A DNA stretch of 64,000 nt from Thermovenabulum gondwanense (GCF_001601575.1 NZ_LOHZ01000015.1:62001-126000), one strand, 5' to 3'; counted from the first letter of the stretch, positions 1-9,014 are shown. Notes: generated by a model not told the origin, from the letters alone. Program-made: numbers and translations.

Positions 1-1
1 T

Positions 2-2353
2 GACGAAGTCGGTAGGATTATAGGGGGACTTAAGGCATTGGGTTTTGATGAAGTATGGGAGGTAGCTGTTGGTGCTGAACTTGTTGGAAAGGCTTACGAA
101 GAATTATTAAAAATGTCGCCTTTATTTCCTATAATAAGTACCCCATGTCCTGCAATAGTCAATTTGATTGAAAAACATTTTCCAAATCTTATTCCCAATT
201 TGGCACCTTTGGTCTCTCCTATGATAGCAATTGGAAGGTTAGTAAAATGTTTACATCCCGGTGCATATGTGATATTTATAGGTCCTTGCATTGCGAAAAA
301 GGATGAGGCTAAGGAAGTATACGGAGTAGATGTGGTTTTAACCTTCAGCGAGATGAAAGACCTTTTTAATTTGAAAAATATTGTGATAAATTCTCAAGAA
401 GTGTGCAGTTTTGATGGTCCGCTGCCAGATGCCGTTTTCAGAGGATTTCCGGTAAGCGGCGGGCTTTTACAATCTTTGAAAGGGCGGGTAGCATTTTCAC
501 GAAAATTTATTACTGCCGATGGCAGGGATGCAATAAAATGCCTTGAAAGCATCGATAAAGGGGAATTTAAACCAAATTTCGTTGATATTCTTATGTGCCG
601 CGGTTGTGTGGATGGTCCGTATTTTAAACATGATAATTTTTATACCGGTGGTGAAAGGGTTGAAAAATTTGCTTTTTCCGGAATAGTGGGTGATGATAAA
701 AGGTTAAAGCTTGATGCTTTTAAAGATATTATTAATAATTTAGATCTTACCCGCAGTTTTAAAAATAAAAGTGTAAAAATGAACGTACCGACAGAAGATG
801 AAATAAAAAGAATACTTATACATACAAATAAGTTTAATAAAGGAGATGAATTAAACTGCGGTGCATGCGGATATGACACCTGCAGGGAAAAAGCAGTGGC
901 TGTATACAATGGTATTGCTGAGATAGAGATGTGCTTGCCTTATCTTTTGACAAAAGAAATTCAGGAAAAAAATCGTATTGATGAGTTAAACAGGGAAATG
1001 TCCGCGATAATAGAGTCGTCTTACGATGGAGTCCTGGTTACTGATGGACAGGGTAAAATATTAAGGCTTAATGCGGCCTTTACCAAATTTTTAGGTGTTT
1101 CCCGTGAAGATGTGATAGGAAAAAACACTGAGGAGTTGGAAAAAAATCGAGTAATATACCCTTCCATTACTAAACTTGTTATAAAAGAAAAAAGGAGGCT
1201 TACTTTAATTCAGCAGGCGGGGAAAAGAAGGCTTTTTACTACCGGGACTCCTATATTCAATGAAAATGGTGAAATTGTCAGGGTATTAATAAATGCCATG
1301 GATATTGATGAATATCAAAGTCTTACAAAGGATGCCCTTGATGCCGAAAAACTCAAAAGATACTTAGAAAAATGTACACATTCCGGAGACTCGAGGCCCT
1401 TGCACAGAATAGTTTCGGTTAGTCCTGTCATGGAAAAATTAATACACCTTTGCTTGAGACTGGCAAACGTAGATTCAACGGTTCTCCTTCTCGGAGAATC
1501 CGGTGTTGGGAAGGGGTTAATTGCCAGATTTATTCATGATAACAGCCCTCGCAGTAAAGGACCTTTCGTTAAAATAAATTGTGGATCAATTCCGGCAAGT
1601 CTGCTGGAATCAGAACTTTTTGGGTATGAAACCGGTGCATTTACTGGGGCAAAGCGTGAAGGCAAGCCGGGGTTAATAGAAATGGCCCATAAGGGTACCC
1701 TTTTTCTCGATGAAATCGGCGACCTTCCGCTGAACTTGCAGGTAAAGCTGCTACAAGTTCTGCAGGACCGGGAGCTTACGCGGTTAGGAGGTATAAAACC
1801 CATTGAAGTTGATATAAGGATTATAGCAGCTACAAATAGAGACTTAAGAAAAATGGTAGAGGATGGAGTTTTCAGAGAGGACCTATATTACAGGTTAAGT
1901 GTGGTACCTATTACTGTACCTCCGTTACGGGAGAGAAAAGAAGATATCGAACCTCTTATACTCTATTTTGTAAATTACTATAATAAACGTAATGGAATTT
2001 CAAAAACTCTTCTGCAAGAAGCAATAGATGTACTCAAAGATTATTCATGGCCGGGAAATGTCAGGGAATTGGAAAATTTTGTTGAAAGAATACTGGTGAC
2101 GTCAGAAAAAAATTTCATAGGAGTTGAAGATCTGCCTCAATATATAAAGAAAAGCGAAACTTCTCGACAAAATCATTGTAAAATTACCGTGGAAGGTTTG
2201 ATGCCGCTTAAGGAAGCCATTGAAATGGTAGAAAAACAGCTTTTATTTCTTGCAAGAAAAAAGTGCAAAAATACTTACGAAATGGCAGACCTACTGGGGA
2301 TAAATCAGTCGACGGTAGTTAGAAAACTTAAAAAATTAAAGGACAATAGTTAA
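2..2353 (+). CDS. sigma-54 activator fused to [FeFe]-hydrogenase-like sensor domain (5' end outside window)
   Basis: The reading frame is open from base 2, so the N-terminus lies upstream. In order the visible part has an [FeFe]-hydrogenase large-subunit-like domain with STPCPA near nt 135, GPCIAKKDEA near 282 and LMCRGC near 591. A 4Fe-4S motif CGACGYDTC follows at about 859, then a PAS domain (about 1000-1320) and a sigma-54 AAA+ domain with Walker A GESGVGKG (about 1495), the GAFTGA loop (about 1636) and LDEIGD. It ends in a Fis-like HTH. The first hydrogenase motif carries one Cys where catalytic enzymes usually have TSCCP or TSCSP, and the third has CxxC instead of CxxxC, so a sensory rather than catalytic role is inferred. 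It immediately precedes the hydrogenase operon, whose promoter looks sigma-54 dependent. Confidence in the architecture is high; the ligand (H2, redox state) is a guess. Confidence 0.9.
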   Translation, partial: DEVGRIIGGLKALGFDEVWEVAVGAELVGKAYEELLKMSPLFPIISTPCPAIVNLIEKHFPNLIPNLAPLVSPMIAIGRLVKCLHPGAYVIFIGPCIAKKDEAKEVYGVDVVLTFSEMKDLFNLKNIVINSQEVCSFDGPLPDAVFRGFPVSGGLLQSLKGRVAFSRKFITADGRDAIKCLESIDKGEFKPNFVDILMCRGCVDGPYFKHDNFYTGGERVEKFAFSGIVGDDKRLKLDAFKDIINNLDLTRSFKNKSVKMNVPTEDEIKRILIHTNKFNKGDELNCGACGYDTCREKAVAVYNGIAEIEMCLPYLLTKEIQEKNRIDELNREMSAIIESSYDGVLVTDGQGKILRLNAAFTKFLGVSREDVIGKNTEELEKNRVIYPSITKLVIKEKRRLTLIQQAGKRRLFTTGTPIFNENGEIVRVLINAMDIDEYQSLTKDALDAEKLKRYLEKCTHSGDSRPLHRIVSVSPVMEKLIHLCLRLANVDSTVLLLGESGVGKGLIARFIHDNSPRSKGPFVKINCGSIPASLLESELFGYETGAFTGAKREGKPGLIEMAHKGTLFLDEIGDLPLNLQVKLLQVLQDRELTRLGGIKPIEVDIRIIAATNRDLRKMVEDGVFREDLYYRLSVVPITVPPLRERKEDIEPLILYFVNYYNKRNGISKTLLQEAIDVLKDYSWPGNVRELENFVERILVTSEKNFIGVEDLPQYIKKSETSRQNHCKITVEGLMPLKEAIEMVEKQLLFLARKKCKNTYEMADLLGINQSTVVRKLKKLKDNS

Positions 2354-2362
2354 TGCACTCTC

Positions 2363-2391
2363 GCATTTTTGATGTTTCGGTGCATTTTTGA
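2363..2391 (+). promoter_or_regulatory. candidate upstream activator sites (direct repeat)
   Basis: GCATTTTTGA occurs at 2363-2372 and again at 2382-2391, a 19-bp period close to two helical turns. The pair starts just after the activator stop codon and about 145-175 bp upstream of the -24 element of the hydrogenase promoter, a usual distance for enhancer sites. An overlapping inverted pair AATGCAC/GTGCATT (2352-2358, 2380-2386) followed by five Ts could instead be a weak terminator of the activator gene. Confidence 0.35.
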
Positions 2392-2448
2392 AATAATTGT
2401 CAAAATAAAATTATAACATTCACATATAATTTTATATTAATGCTTTTA

Positions 2449-2490
2449 AGCATCGGAAAAATTATTTAAATATTTCCGATGCTTTTTTTA
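2449..2490 (+). terminator. rho-independent terminator after the activator gene
   Basis: An 11-bp perfect stem (arms 2449-2459 and 2473-2483, AGCATCGGAAA and its complement) is followed by a run of Ts. It separates the activator from the hydrogenase operon. Confidence 0.8.
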
Positions 2491-2534
2491 TTTTATTTTT
2501 CAATAAAAAAATTGTTTTATTTTAGAATGTCCAT

Positions 2535-2550
2535 AGGTATAAAAATTGCT
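2535..2550 (+). promoter_or_regulatory. sigma-54 (-24/-12) promoter of the hydrogenase operon
   Basis: AGGTATAAAAATTGCT has GG at 2536-2537 and GC at 2548-2549 with exactly 10 nt between, matching the TGGCAC-N5-TTGC consensus at the invariant positions. The predicted start near 2561 gives a leader of about 28 nt to the ATG at 2589. No better sigma-A promoter is visible in the intergenic region. Confidence 0.7.
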
Positions 2551-2588
2551 TAGAAATGATTAGCAAAAAGAGTAAGGAGGAAGTAAAT

Positions 2589-3173
2589 ATGTCTGAAAAA
2601 GTTTTTGATATAACTCAGGAAGACTTGTTATGGGTTGAAGAATTATTGAAGGGTTACGGGCGAAAAAAAGAGGAACTTTTACAAATATTGAGAGATGTCC
2701 AAAATCGATTTGGATTTATTCCTATGAAAGTACAAATTAAAATATCAGAATATTTGGACATACCTTTAAGTGAAGTGTACAGTATTGTTACTTTTTATGC
2801 ATTTTTTTCTTTAAAACCAAAGGGAAAATATCGAATAAGCGTATGTAAAGGAACTGCTTGTTATGTAAGGGGATCTGAAAAAATCATAGAAAAATTAACT
2901 CAGTACTTAAAGATACAGCCGGGCGATACCACTGATGACGGTTTATTTTCCATCGATATAGTTCGATGCTTGGGTGCCTGCGGATTGGGACCGGTAATGA
3001 TGATAAATGAAGATGTTTATGCAAGATTAAAACCCGATGATATTCCCAAAATCATTTCAAAATACGAGCCTCCTTTTAAAAATTACGAGGAAGTTATGAA
3101 AGAACAGGAAGAGATAGTAAAAAGCAGAAAGAGGGCAGAATTAAAACCTTCAACAAAGTTAGTGACAGCTTGA
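2589..3173 (+). CDS. hydC: NuoE-like [2Fe-2S] subunit of bifurcating [FeFe] hydrogenase
   Basis: A 194-residue protein of the NuoE/HydC family, the small thioredoxin-fold [2Fe-2S] subunit that works with the NuoF-like subunit. The cluster ligands are visible as CKGTAC near residue 92 and CLGAC near residue 132. The ATG at 2589 is chosen because AGGAGG lies at 2575-2580; an in-frame ATG at 2556 has no ribosome-binding site and would start upstream of the predicted transcript. A charged tail of about 40 residues follows the domain. It is first in an operon with the 102-residue ferredoxin-like protein, HydB-GltD and HydA, 37 bp before the next gene. Confidence 0.9.
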   Translation: MSEKVFDITQEDLLWVEELLKGYGRKKEELLQILRDVQNRFGFIPMKVQIKISEYLDIPLSEVYSIVTFYAFFSLKPKGKYRISVCKGTACYVRGSEKIIEKLTQYLKIQPGDTTDDGLFSIDIVRCLGACGLGPVMMINEDVYARLKPDDIPKIISKYEPPFKNYEEVMKEQEEIVKSRKRAELKPSTKLVTA

Positions 3174-3210
3174 AGTAAAGGAGAGAATTTTTACGGAAAG
3201 GAGGTTGGTT

Positions 3211-3519
3211 ATGAATACCGAAGAAGTTTCTCCCTTTGCTACTATTGTGATATGTTATGGGATTTGCAGTATAGCTGCCGGTGCTAAGGATGTATTAAAC
3301 ACTTTTATAAATGAGATAGAAACAAAAGGTATACCGGTAAAAATAAAAACTACTGGATGCATAGGTCTTTGTTCAATGGAACCCTTGGTACATGTATATA
3401 TGGAAGGTCTTCCCGCAGTAACCTACTGCTATGTAACACCGGAAAAAGCAAGAGGAATATTGTTTCACCATATAATGAGAAGAACGATCATCAAAGAGTG
3501 GGTTATTCCTAATGTTTAA
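3211..3519 (+). CDS. small thioredoxin-like [2Fe-2S] ferredoxin
   Basis: A 102-residue protein that resembles the thioredoxin-fold [2Fe-2S] domain at the N-terminus of HydB. It has CYGIC near residue 15 and CIGLC near residue 49, two CxxxC pairs suited to a [2Fe-2S] cluster. ATG 3211 follows AGGAGG at 3199-3204; an in-frame TTG at 3205 abuts the Shine-Dalgarno and is less likely. It sits between hydC and hydB, so it is probably an extra electron-carrying subunit. A comparable fourth small subunit is known in some clostridial hydrogenases; assignment to one of those is by context only. Confidence 0.8.
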   Translation: MNTEEVSPFATIVICYGICSIAAGAKDVLNTFINEIETKGIPVKIKTTGCIGLCSMEPLVHVYMEGLPAVTYCYVTPEKARGILFHHIMRRTIIKEWVIPNV

Positions 3520-3531
3520 GGAGGGGTAAGA

Positions 3532-6500
3532 ATGGAATTTTATAGAAAACATGTGCTGGTATGTGGCGGAGGAGGTTGTATTTCTTCCGGTTGTATAAAA
3601 GTAAAGGACCGGCTTTTAAATAAAATTGAAGAAATGAATTTATCCTCCGAAATAAAAGTAATAATTACCGGATGCATGGGTCCATGTCATTTAGGGCCAA
3701 TGGTTGTAATTTATCCTGATGGAGTGCTGTACACAAAAGTGACTCCAGAAGGAGCGGATAAAATTATCCAAAAACATCTTTTCTTGGGAGAAATTGTGGA
3801 AGAACTTCTAATTAAGGATTCAAATGGAACCCCCATAATTTGCAAGGATGAAAATCCATTTTTTGCCAAACAGGTAAAAATAGCCCTGAGAAATGTGGGA
3901 CTCATAGATCCTACGAATATTGAGGAGTACATCGCGGCAGACGGATATAGGGCTCTGGCAAAGGTATTATTTACGATGAAGCCAGAGGACGTTATTGAAG
4001 AAATAAAAAAATCCGGTTTAAGAGGGCGAGGGGGTGCGGGATTCCTTACCGGGCTTAAGTGGAGTTTTACTGCAAAAGCAAAGGGTAGTCCTAAGTATGT
4101 ACTGTGCAATGCCGATGAAGGCGATCCCGGTGCCTTTATGGATAGGAGCATCCTGGAAGGAGATCCTCACTCTGTTATAGAAGCAATGGCTATAGCGGGA
4201 TATGCGGTAGGATCCAACCAGGGTTATGTTTATGTGCGTGCGGAGTATCCCCTTGCTGTAGAAAGATTAAAGCATGCGATAGAACAAGCAAGGGAACGAG
4301 GACTTTTAGGCAAAGATATTTTAAGTAGCGGGTTCGACTTTGATATAGATATAAAGGTGGGTGCCGGTGCTTTCGTTTGCGGAGAAGAAACGGCATTAAT
4401 AGCATCTGCAGAGGGGAAAAGGGGAGAGCCTCGCCCCAAGCCTCCTTTTCCAGCAAATGAAGGATTCTTAGGCAAACCTACGCTTATAAATAACGTGGAG
4501 ACTTATGCAAATATATGTCCCATTATCCTGAGAGGAGCAGATTGGTTTTCTGGCTACGGAACGGAAAACAGCAAGGGGACTAAGGTCTTTGCCCTCGCCG
4601 GTAAAATAAAAAATACCGGGTTAGTGGAAGTACCTATGGGTACCGCGCTTGGTGAGATCATTTACGATATAGGTGGGGGTATACCCGGTGGAAAAAAATT
4701 TAAAGCCGCTCAAACAGGAGGTCCCTCTGGAGGATGCATTCCCCAAAAGTACCTTAACACCCCAGTAGATTATGAATCTTTAAAAGAACTTGGAACGATA
4801 ATGGGGTCAGGCGGGCTAATAGTAGTTGACGAAGATACCTGCATGGTAGATTTTGCAAAATATTTTCTCCAATTTGTTCAGGATGAGTCCTGTGGAAAGT
4901 GTGCACCCTGCCGGTTGGGAACAAAGCGGATGCTTGAAATTATGGATAGGATTACACGAGGTGAAGGTAAAGAGGGGGATATTGAACGGCTTATTGAGTT
5001 GGGAGAAATTATAAAAGAAACCGCCTTATGCGGGCTTGGCCAGACCGCACCGAATCCCGTGCTCAGTACAATAAAATATTTTAGGGATGAATATGAGGCC
5101 CATATTAAATACAAAAAATGTCCGGCTTCAGTATGTGCAAGCCTTTTTAATTCACCCTGCCAAAATGCATGCCCTGCAGGGGTGGAAGTACCGCTTTATA
5201 TTAATGCTATAAGAATGAAGGATTACGAAAAAGCAGTAAGTATAATTAGAGAAAATAACCCATTCCCGGCGGTATGCGGTAGAGTGTGCAATCATCCGTG
5301 CGAGTCTAAGTGTCGCAGGGCTCAAATAGATGAGCCGCTGGCTATTAGAGCATTAAAGAGGTTTGCTGCGGATTACGATGTGAAAAACCCGCATTTGCCG
5401 GTAGTTAAAAAAGCAAAGGGCAAGAAAATTGCAGTAATAGGCTCGGGACCTGCAGGCCTTACCGCAGCTTATTACCTTGCACTGGAAGGGTATAGCGTTA
5501 CCGTCTTTGAAGCACTTCCTATAGCCGGTGGTATGTTAGCCATTGGTATTCCGGAATACAGGCTGCCAAAAGATGTTTTAAAATCAGAAATAGAACATAT
5601 AAAATCTGCGGGTGTTGAAATACATTTAAATATGGCTTTGGGTAAGGACTTTACCATAGAAAATTTGAAATACCAGGGATTTGATGCGATATTTATTGCT
5701 ATAGGAGCCCAAAAAGATATTAGACTAGATATACCGGGAAATGAGCTTTACGGTGTATACTCAGCGTTGGAATTCCTAAAGAAGGTAAACTTAAACGAAT
5801 ATATTGACATAGGCAAAAAAGTTGCCATTATAGGCGGGGGCAATGCTGCTGTTGATGCTGCTAGAGTAGCACTCAGAAAGGGCGCAAAAGAGGTTAATGT
5901 GTTTTACAGGCGTGGTCCTGATGAAATGCCGGCTTTACCTGAAGAGGTCAAAGATGCTATTGAAGAAGGCGTAAAATTACACTTTTATACAGCTCCTATT
6001 CGGATTATAGGTGAAGGTGGTAGGGTGAATGGAATTGAAGTAATCAGGATGAAACCTGCCGATTTTGATGAAAACGGCAGGAGAAGAACGGTGCCAATAG
6101 ATGGGTCTTCGTTTAGCATAAAAGTAGATAACGTAATTTTCGCCCTTGGACAGCAGGTAGATTTAGGGGCAATAAAAGTGCCAAAAGGAATGAGCATTAC
6201 CATAGATAAAGAAACCATGGAAACTTCAATACCTGGAGTATTTGCAGGAGGGGACTGTGTATCGGGACCTTCTACGGTAATAGAAGCTATAGCGTCGGGT
6301 AGAAAAGCTGCTATATCCATAGACAAATATTTAGGAGGCAATATGTATGAAAAGAAGAGCTATTATCCCCGGACAGCGGACTATGAGATTTATGAAGAAC
6401 ACAGGAATAGGTGTGCAACTTTTAAATTAAAGGCACAGGAAAGAATAAATAGTTTTAAAGAAGTGGAATTGACACTTGAAGAGAGCGCAGCTTATGAGGA

Positions 6501-6576
6501 AGCATGCAGGTGTTTAAGGTGCGATGTAAAACAGAACGAGGAGGGTGGGGTAGAGTATGCTAAATCTTACAATTGA
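3532..6576 (+). CDS. hydB: HydB/NuoF-like flavoprotein fused to GltD-type FAD/NAD(P) oxidoreductase
   Basis: This 1014-residue protein starts with a thioredoxin-like [2Fe-2S] domain (about 1-90), then the NuoF core that binds FMN and NADH (GRGGAGF near 165, DEGDPGAFMD near 198, GAGAFVCGEE near 280), and the NuoF 4Fe-4S site ESCGKCAPC near 452. HydB proteins usually end in a two-cluster ferredoxin domain. Here the C-terminus is instead a complete GltD/NfnB-like module: Cys-rich Fe-S helices (about 535-600), FAD site GSGPAG near 636, NAD(P) site GGGNAAVDAA near 765 with following YRR, and FAGGDC near 904. The reading frame is continuous. It overlaps hydA by 20 bp. Use of NADPH as a further partner is inferred from the added domain. 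Confidence 0.9.
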   Translation: MEFYRKHVLVCGGGGCISSGCIKVKDRLLNKIEEMNLSSEIKVIITGCMGPCHLGPMVVIYPDGVLYTKVTPEGADKIIQKHLFLGEIVEELLIKDSNGTPIICKDENPFFAKQVKIALRNVGLIDPTNIEEYIAADGYRALAKVLFTMKPEDVIEEIKKSGLRGRGGAGFLTGLKWSFTAKAKGSPKYVLCNADEGDPGAFMDRSILEGDPHSVIEAMAIAGYAVGSNQGYVYVRAEYPLAVERLKHAIEQARERGLLGKDILSSGFDFDIDIKVGAGAFVCGEETALIASAEGKRGEPRPKPPFPANEGFLGKPTLINNVETYANICPIILRGADWFSGYGTENSKGTKVFALAGKIKNTGLVEVPMGTALGEIIYDIGGGIPGGKKFKAAQTGGPSGGCIPQKYLNTPVDYESLKELGTIMGSGGLIVVDEDTCMVDFAKYFLQFVQDESCGKCAPCRLGTKRMLEIMDRITRGEGKEGDIERLIELGEIIKETALCGLGQTAPNPVLSTIKYFRDEYEAHIKYKKCPASVCASLFNSPCQNACPAGVEVPLYINAIRMKDYEKAVSIIRENNPFPAVCGRVCNHPCESKCRRAQIDEPLAIRALKRFAADYDVKNPHLPVVKKAKGKKIAVIGSGPAGLTAAYYLALEGYSVTVFEALPIAGGMLAIGIPEYRLPKDVLKSEIEHIKSAGVEIHLNMALGKDFTIENLKYQGFDAIFIAIGAQKDIRLDIPGNELYGVYSALEFLKKVNLNEYIDIGKKVAIIGGGNAAVDAARVALRKGAKEVNVFYRRGPDEMPALPEEVKDAIEEGVKLHFYTAPIRIIGEGGRVNGIEVIRMKPADFDENGRRRTVPIDGSSFSIKVDNVIFALGQQVDLGAIKVPKGMSITIDKETMETSIPGVFAGGDCVSGPSTVIEAIASGRKAAISIDKYLGGNMYEKKSYYPRTADYEIYEEHRNRCATFKLKAQERINSFKEVELTLEESAAYEEACRCLRCDVKQNEEGGVEYAKSYN

Positions 6577-8287
6577 TAATATAAATGTTCATGTTGAAGA
6601 AGGTGCTACCATCCTGGATGCTGCCAAAAAGGCAGGGATTTATATACCTACTCTCTGTTACAGAGAAGACCTAAAACCGATGGGTGTATGCAGACTCTGT
6701 GTAGTAGAAGTAAAAGGTGCAAAAAACCTACAGGCAGCCTGTGTAACTCCCGCATCGGAAGGAATGATAGTAAAAACTAATTCTCCATTCATAAGAAAAG
6801 CAAGAAAAACGATTTTAGAGCTTATATTATCCAATCACCCTATGGAATGTCCTGCATGTATAAGAAATGGTAATTGTGAACTTCAAGAAATGGCTTATAG
6901 ATTAAATATAACCGATATTAAATACAGCGGTGAAAAAAGTATTTTTAACAAAGATGAGACTACACCTGCTATAGTACGAGATCCTAACAAGTGCATACTT
7001 TGCCGACGATGTGTAAACGTATGCGGTGAAATACAGGGGATAGGTATAATAGAACCTCATCACAGGGGTTTTAATACTTCAATTGATCCACCCTTTAATC
7101 AAGGCTTAAGTAAAATGCCATGCGCTCAGTGCGGGCAATGCGTGCTGGTATGTCCTACCGGTGCCCTGACCGAAAGGGACGATACTGATAAGGTATTTGA
7201 TGCACTTTCCGATCCACAAAAATTTGTAATTGCGCAAACCGCTCCTGCAGTAAGGGTAGCATTAGGCGAGGCTTTTGGGATGGAGCCTGGAAGTATTGTT
7301 ACCGGTCAGATGGTCGCGGCTTTGAGAAAAATGGGATTTTACAAAATATTCGATACAAATTTTACAGCCGACCTTACGATTGTTGAAGAAGCAAGTGAAC
7401 TCGTTGAGCGTTTAGAACAAGGAGGAAAGATGCCCTTGATAACTTCCTGCAGTCCGGGTTGGATAAAATTTTGCGAACATTTTTACCCTGAATTACTGGA
7501 TAACTTATCTACCTGTAAATCTCCTCAGCAGATGATGGGAGCGCTTATAAAAACCTATTATGCGGCTAAAAATAGGATACCTCCTCAAAAAATTGTCGTA
7601 GTATCCATAATGCCCTGTACTGCTAAAAAATTTGAAGCTCAAAGGGGCGAAATGGTATCCAGCGGGTATCAGGATGTAGATATAGTAATAACGACGCGGG
7701 AACTTGCACGGATGATAAGGGAAATGAATATTGACATATTAAAATTGAAACCCGAAGATTACGATTTTCCTTTAGGGATTTCGACGGGAGCGGGTGCTAT
7801 ATTCGGTGCAACGGGTGGGGTAATGGAAGCGGCTTTAAGGACAGCATATTATTTCCTTACCGGTGAGGAATTAAAGCATATAGAAATACATCCGGTAAGA
7901 GGAATGGAGGGAATTAAAGAAGTCGAGTTAGAAATAAAAAATTTTAAAATAAAAGCTGCTGTTGCCCATGGACTTAAGAATGCGAAAGAGCTTATGGAAA
8001 GAATCAAAAAGACAGAAGTTCAATACCATTTTGTTGAGGTAATGGCCTGTCCTGGTGGATGCTTAGGTGGGGGAGGACAGGTGATTCCTACAAACGACAG
8101 TATAAGGTTAAAGCGTATGAAAGCTATTTACGATATAGATGAAGGTAAAAATATCAGGAGGTCCCATGAAAACCCGGCAGTTTTGGAGCTTTACAGAGAA
8201 TATTTAGGGAGACCGTTGAGCGAGAGGTGCTATCAGCTTTTACACACTGATTATATGCAAAGACCTAAGATTTTAACCCGGGATTAA
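6557..8287 (+). CDS. hydA: [FeFe] hydrogenase catalytic subunit
   Basis: A 576-residue group A-type hydrogenase that makes or oxidises H2 in the cytoplasm. Domains: plant-type [2Fe-2S] (Cys near 34-49), NuoG-like His-Cys cluster HPMECPAC with a later Cys (about 94-108), two [4Fe-4S] clusters (CILCRRCVNVC near 146 and CAQCGQCVLVC near 190), then the H-cluster domain. H-cluster motifs are TSCSPGW near 297, MPCTAKKFE near 352 and MACPGGC near 496. The first motif has Ser where many enzymes have a second Cys; I recall TSCSP as common in NAD(P)-linked hydrogenases. No hydEFG maturation genes are in the window. Last gene of the operon. Confidence 0.95.
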   Translation: MLNLTIDNINVHVEEGATILDAAKKAGIYIPTLCYREDLKPMGVCRLCVVEVKGAKNLQAACVTPASEGMIVKTNSPFIRKARKTILELILSNHPMECPACIRNGNCELQEMAYRLNITDIKYSGEKSIFNKDETTPAIVRDPNKCILCRRCVNVCGEIQGIGIIEPHHRGFNTSIDPPFNQGLSKMPCAQCGQCVLVCPTGALTERDDTDKVFDALSDPQKFVIAQTAPAVRVALGEAFGMEPGSIVTGQMVAALRKMGFYKIFDTNFTADLTIVEEASELVERLEQGGKMPLITSCSPGWIKFCEHFYPELLDNLSTCKSPQQMMGALIKTYYAAKNRIPPQKIVVVSIMPCTAKKFEAQRGEMVSSGYQDVDIVITTRELARMIREMNIDILKLKPEDYDFPLGISTGAGAIFGATGGVMEAALRTAYYFLTGEELKHIEIHPVRGMEGIKEVELEIKNFKIKAAVAHGLKNAKELMERIKKTEVQYHFVEVMACPGGCLGGGGQVIPTNDSIRLKRMKAIYDIDEGKNIRRSHENPAVLELYREYLGRPLSERCYQLLHTDYMQRPKILTRD

Positions 8288-8302
8288 CCCGGGTTATTTT
8301 TT
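8275..8302 (+). terminator. terminator of the hydrogenase operon
   Basis: Arms AACCCGGG (8275-8282) and CCCGGGTT (8288-8295) flank a 5-nt loop that contains the hydA stop codon; a run of six Ts follows. Confidence 0.85.
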
Positions 8303-8307
8303 AATAG

Positions 8308-8988
8308 TTATTCAATTAAAGAATTCTCCAGTTCCGATAAATTTAATATCTTAATGGTATTTTTCTTAAAATCGATAATGCCCTCATTTTTCATTTTTAT
8401 CATTTCCCTGGAAAGCGAAGGTCTTGGTATTCCCAGGTATTCTGCCAGGTCCTTTCTCGATAAGGGTAATTCCAAAATTAAGCTCTTATTTTTTTTAAAT
8501 TCTTCCAGTAATAGAAGGGAAATTTTTTGCCTAATGCTTTTTTGAGAAATAATAGTTATTTTTTCGTTAAGCATTAAAATTCTGTTAGAGAGAAGGGAAA
8601 TAAAGTTAAAGAGAAATTTTTTATTGCTGTTACAAAGTTTTATTACATCATCTACGGATATAAACATTATCTTTGTTTCGGTAAAAGCAGTAATTGTGGA
8701 GGGATATTTTCTAATATCGGAGAAAATTATAACCTCCCCGAATATGTTTCCTTTTTTCAAAGAAGCCACGGTAATAGACCTGCCGGAAGCAAAAATTTTT
8801 TTTATTTCTACGCTTCCATCAAGGATTATTCCTATGTTGAGGCAGTCGTCCCCTTCAACAGCTATTAACTGGCCTTTATTAAAAGGTTTTATTTTGTAAT
8901 CAACAGAATTTAAAATATCTTCAATATTTTTTTTGGACATGCTTTTAAATAACGGGCATAGGGTTAAGGAACTTACAATTTCTTTCAT
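8308..8988 (-). CDS. Crp/Fnr-family transcription regulator
   Basis: A 226-residue protein with an N-terminal cyclic-nucleotide-binding beta-barrel (about 15-120, with the GDxxxxxGIILDG signature) and a C-terminal winged helix (recognition stretch LAEYLGIPRPSLSREM near 180-195). It lacks the N-terminal Cys cluster of true FNR, so any signal bound by the barrel is unknown. ATG at 8988 follows GGAGGT. It is convergent to the hydrogenase operon and ends 20 bp from it, so a role in redox or hydrogen metabolism is possible but rests on position only. The gene's own leader holds a GTAAC-N4-GTTAC palindrome. Confidence 0.88.
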   Translation of the reverse strand: MKEIVSSLTLCPLFKSMSKKNIEDILNSVDYKIKPFNKGQLIAVEGDDCLNIGIILDGSVEIKKIFASGRSITVASLKKGNIFGEVIIFSDIRKYPSTITAFTETKIMFISVDDVIKLCNSNKKFLFNFISLLSNRILMLNEKITIISQKSIRQKISLLLLEEFKKNKSLILELPLSRKDLAEYLGIPRPSLSREMIKMKNEGIIDFKKNTIKILNLSELENSLIE

Positions 8989-9014
8989 ATTACCTCCAAA
9001 TATTTCTAATTTTA

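Noticed and set aside
7444-7464. TSCSPGW in HydA as a defective H-cluster motif
   Set aside because: Other H-cluster motifs are intact and I recall the Ser variant as frequent in NAD(P)-linked [FeFe] hydrogenases, so it is not evidence of inactivity.
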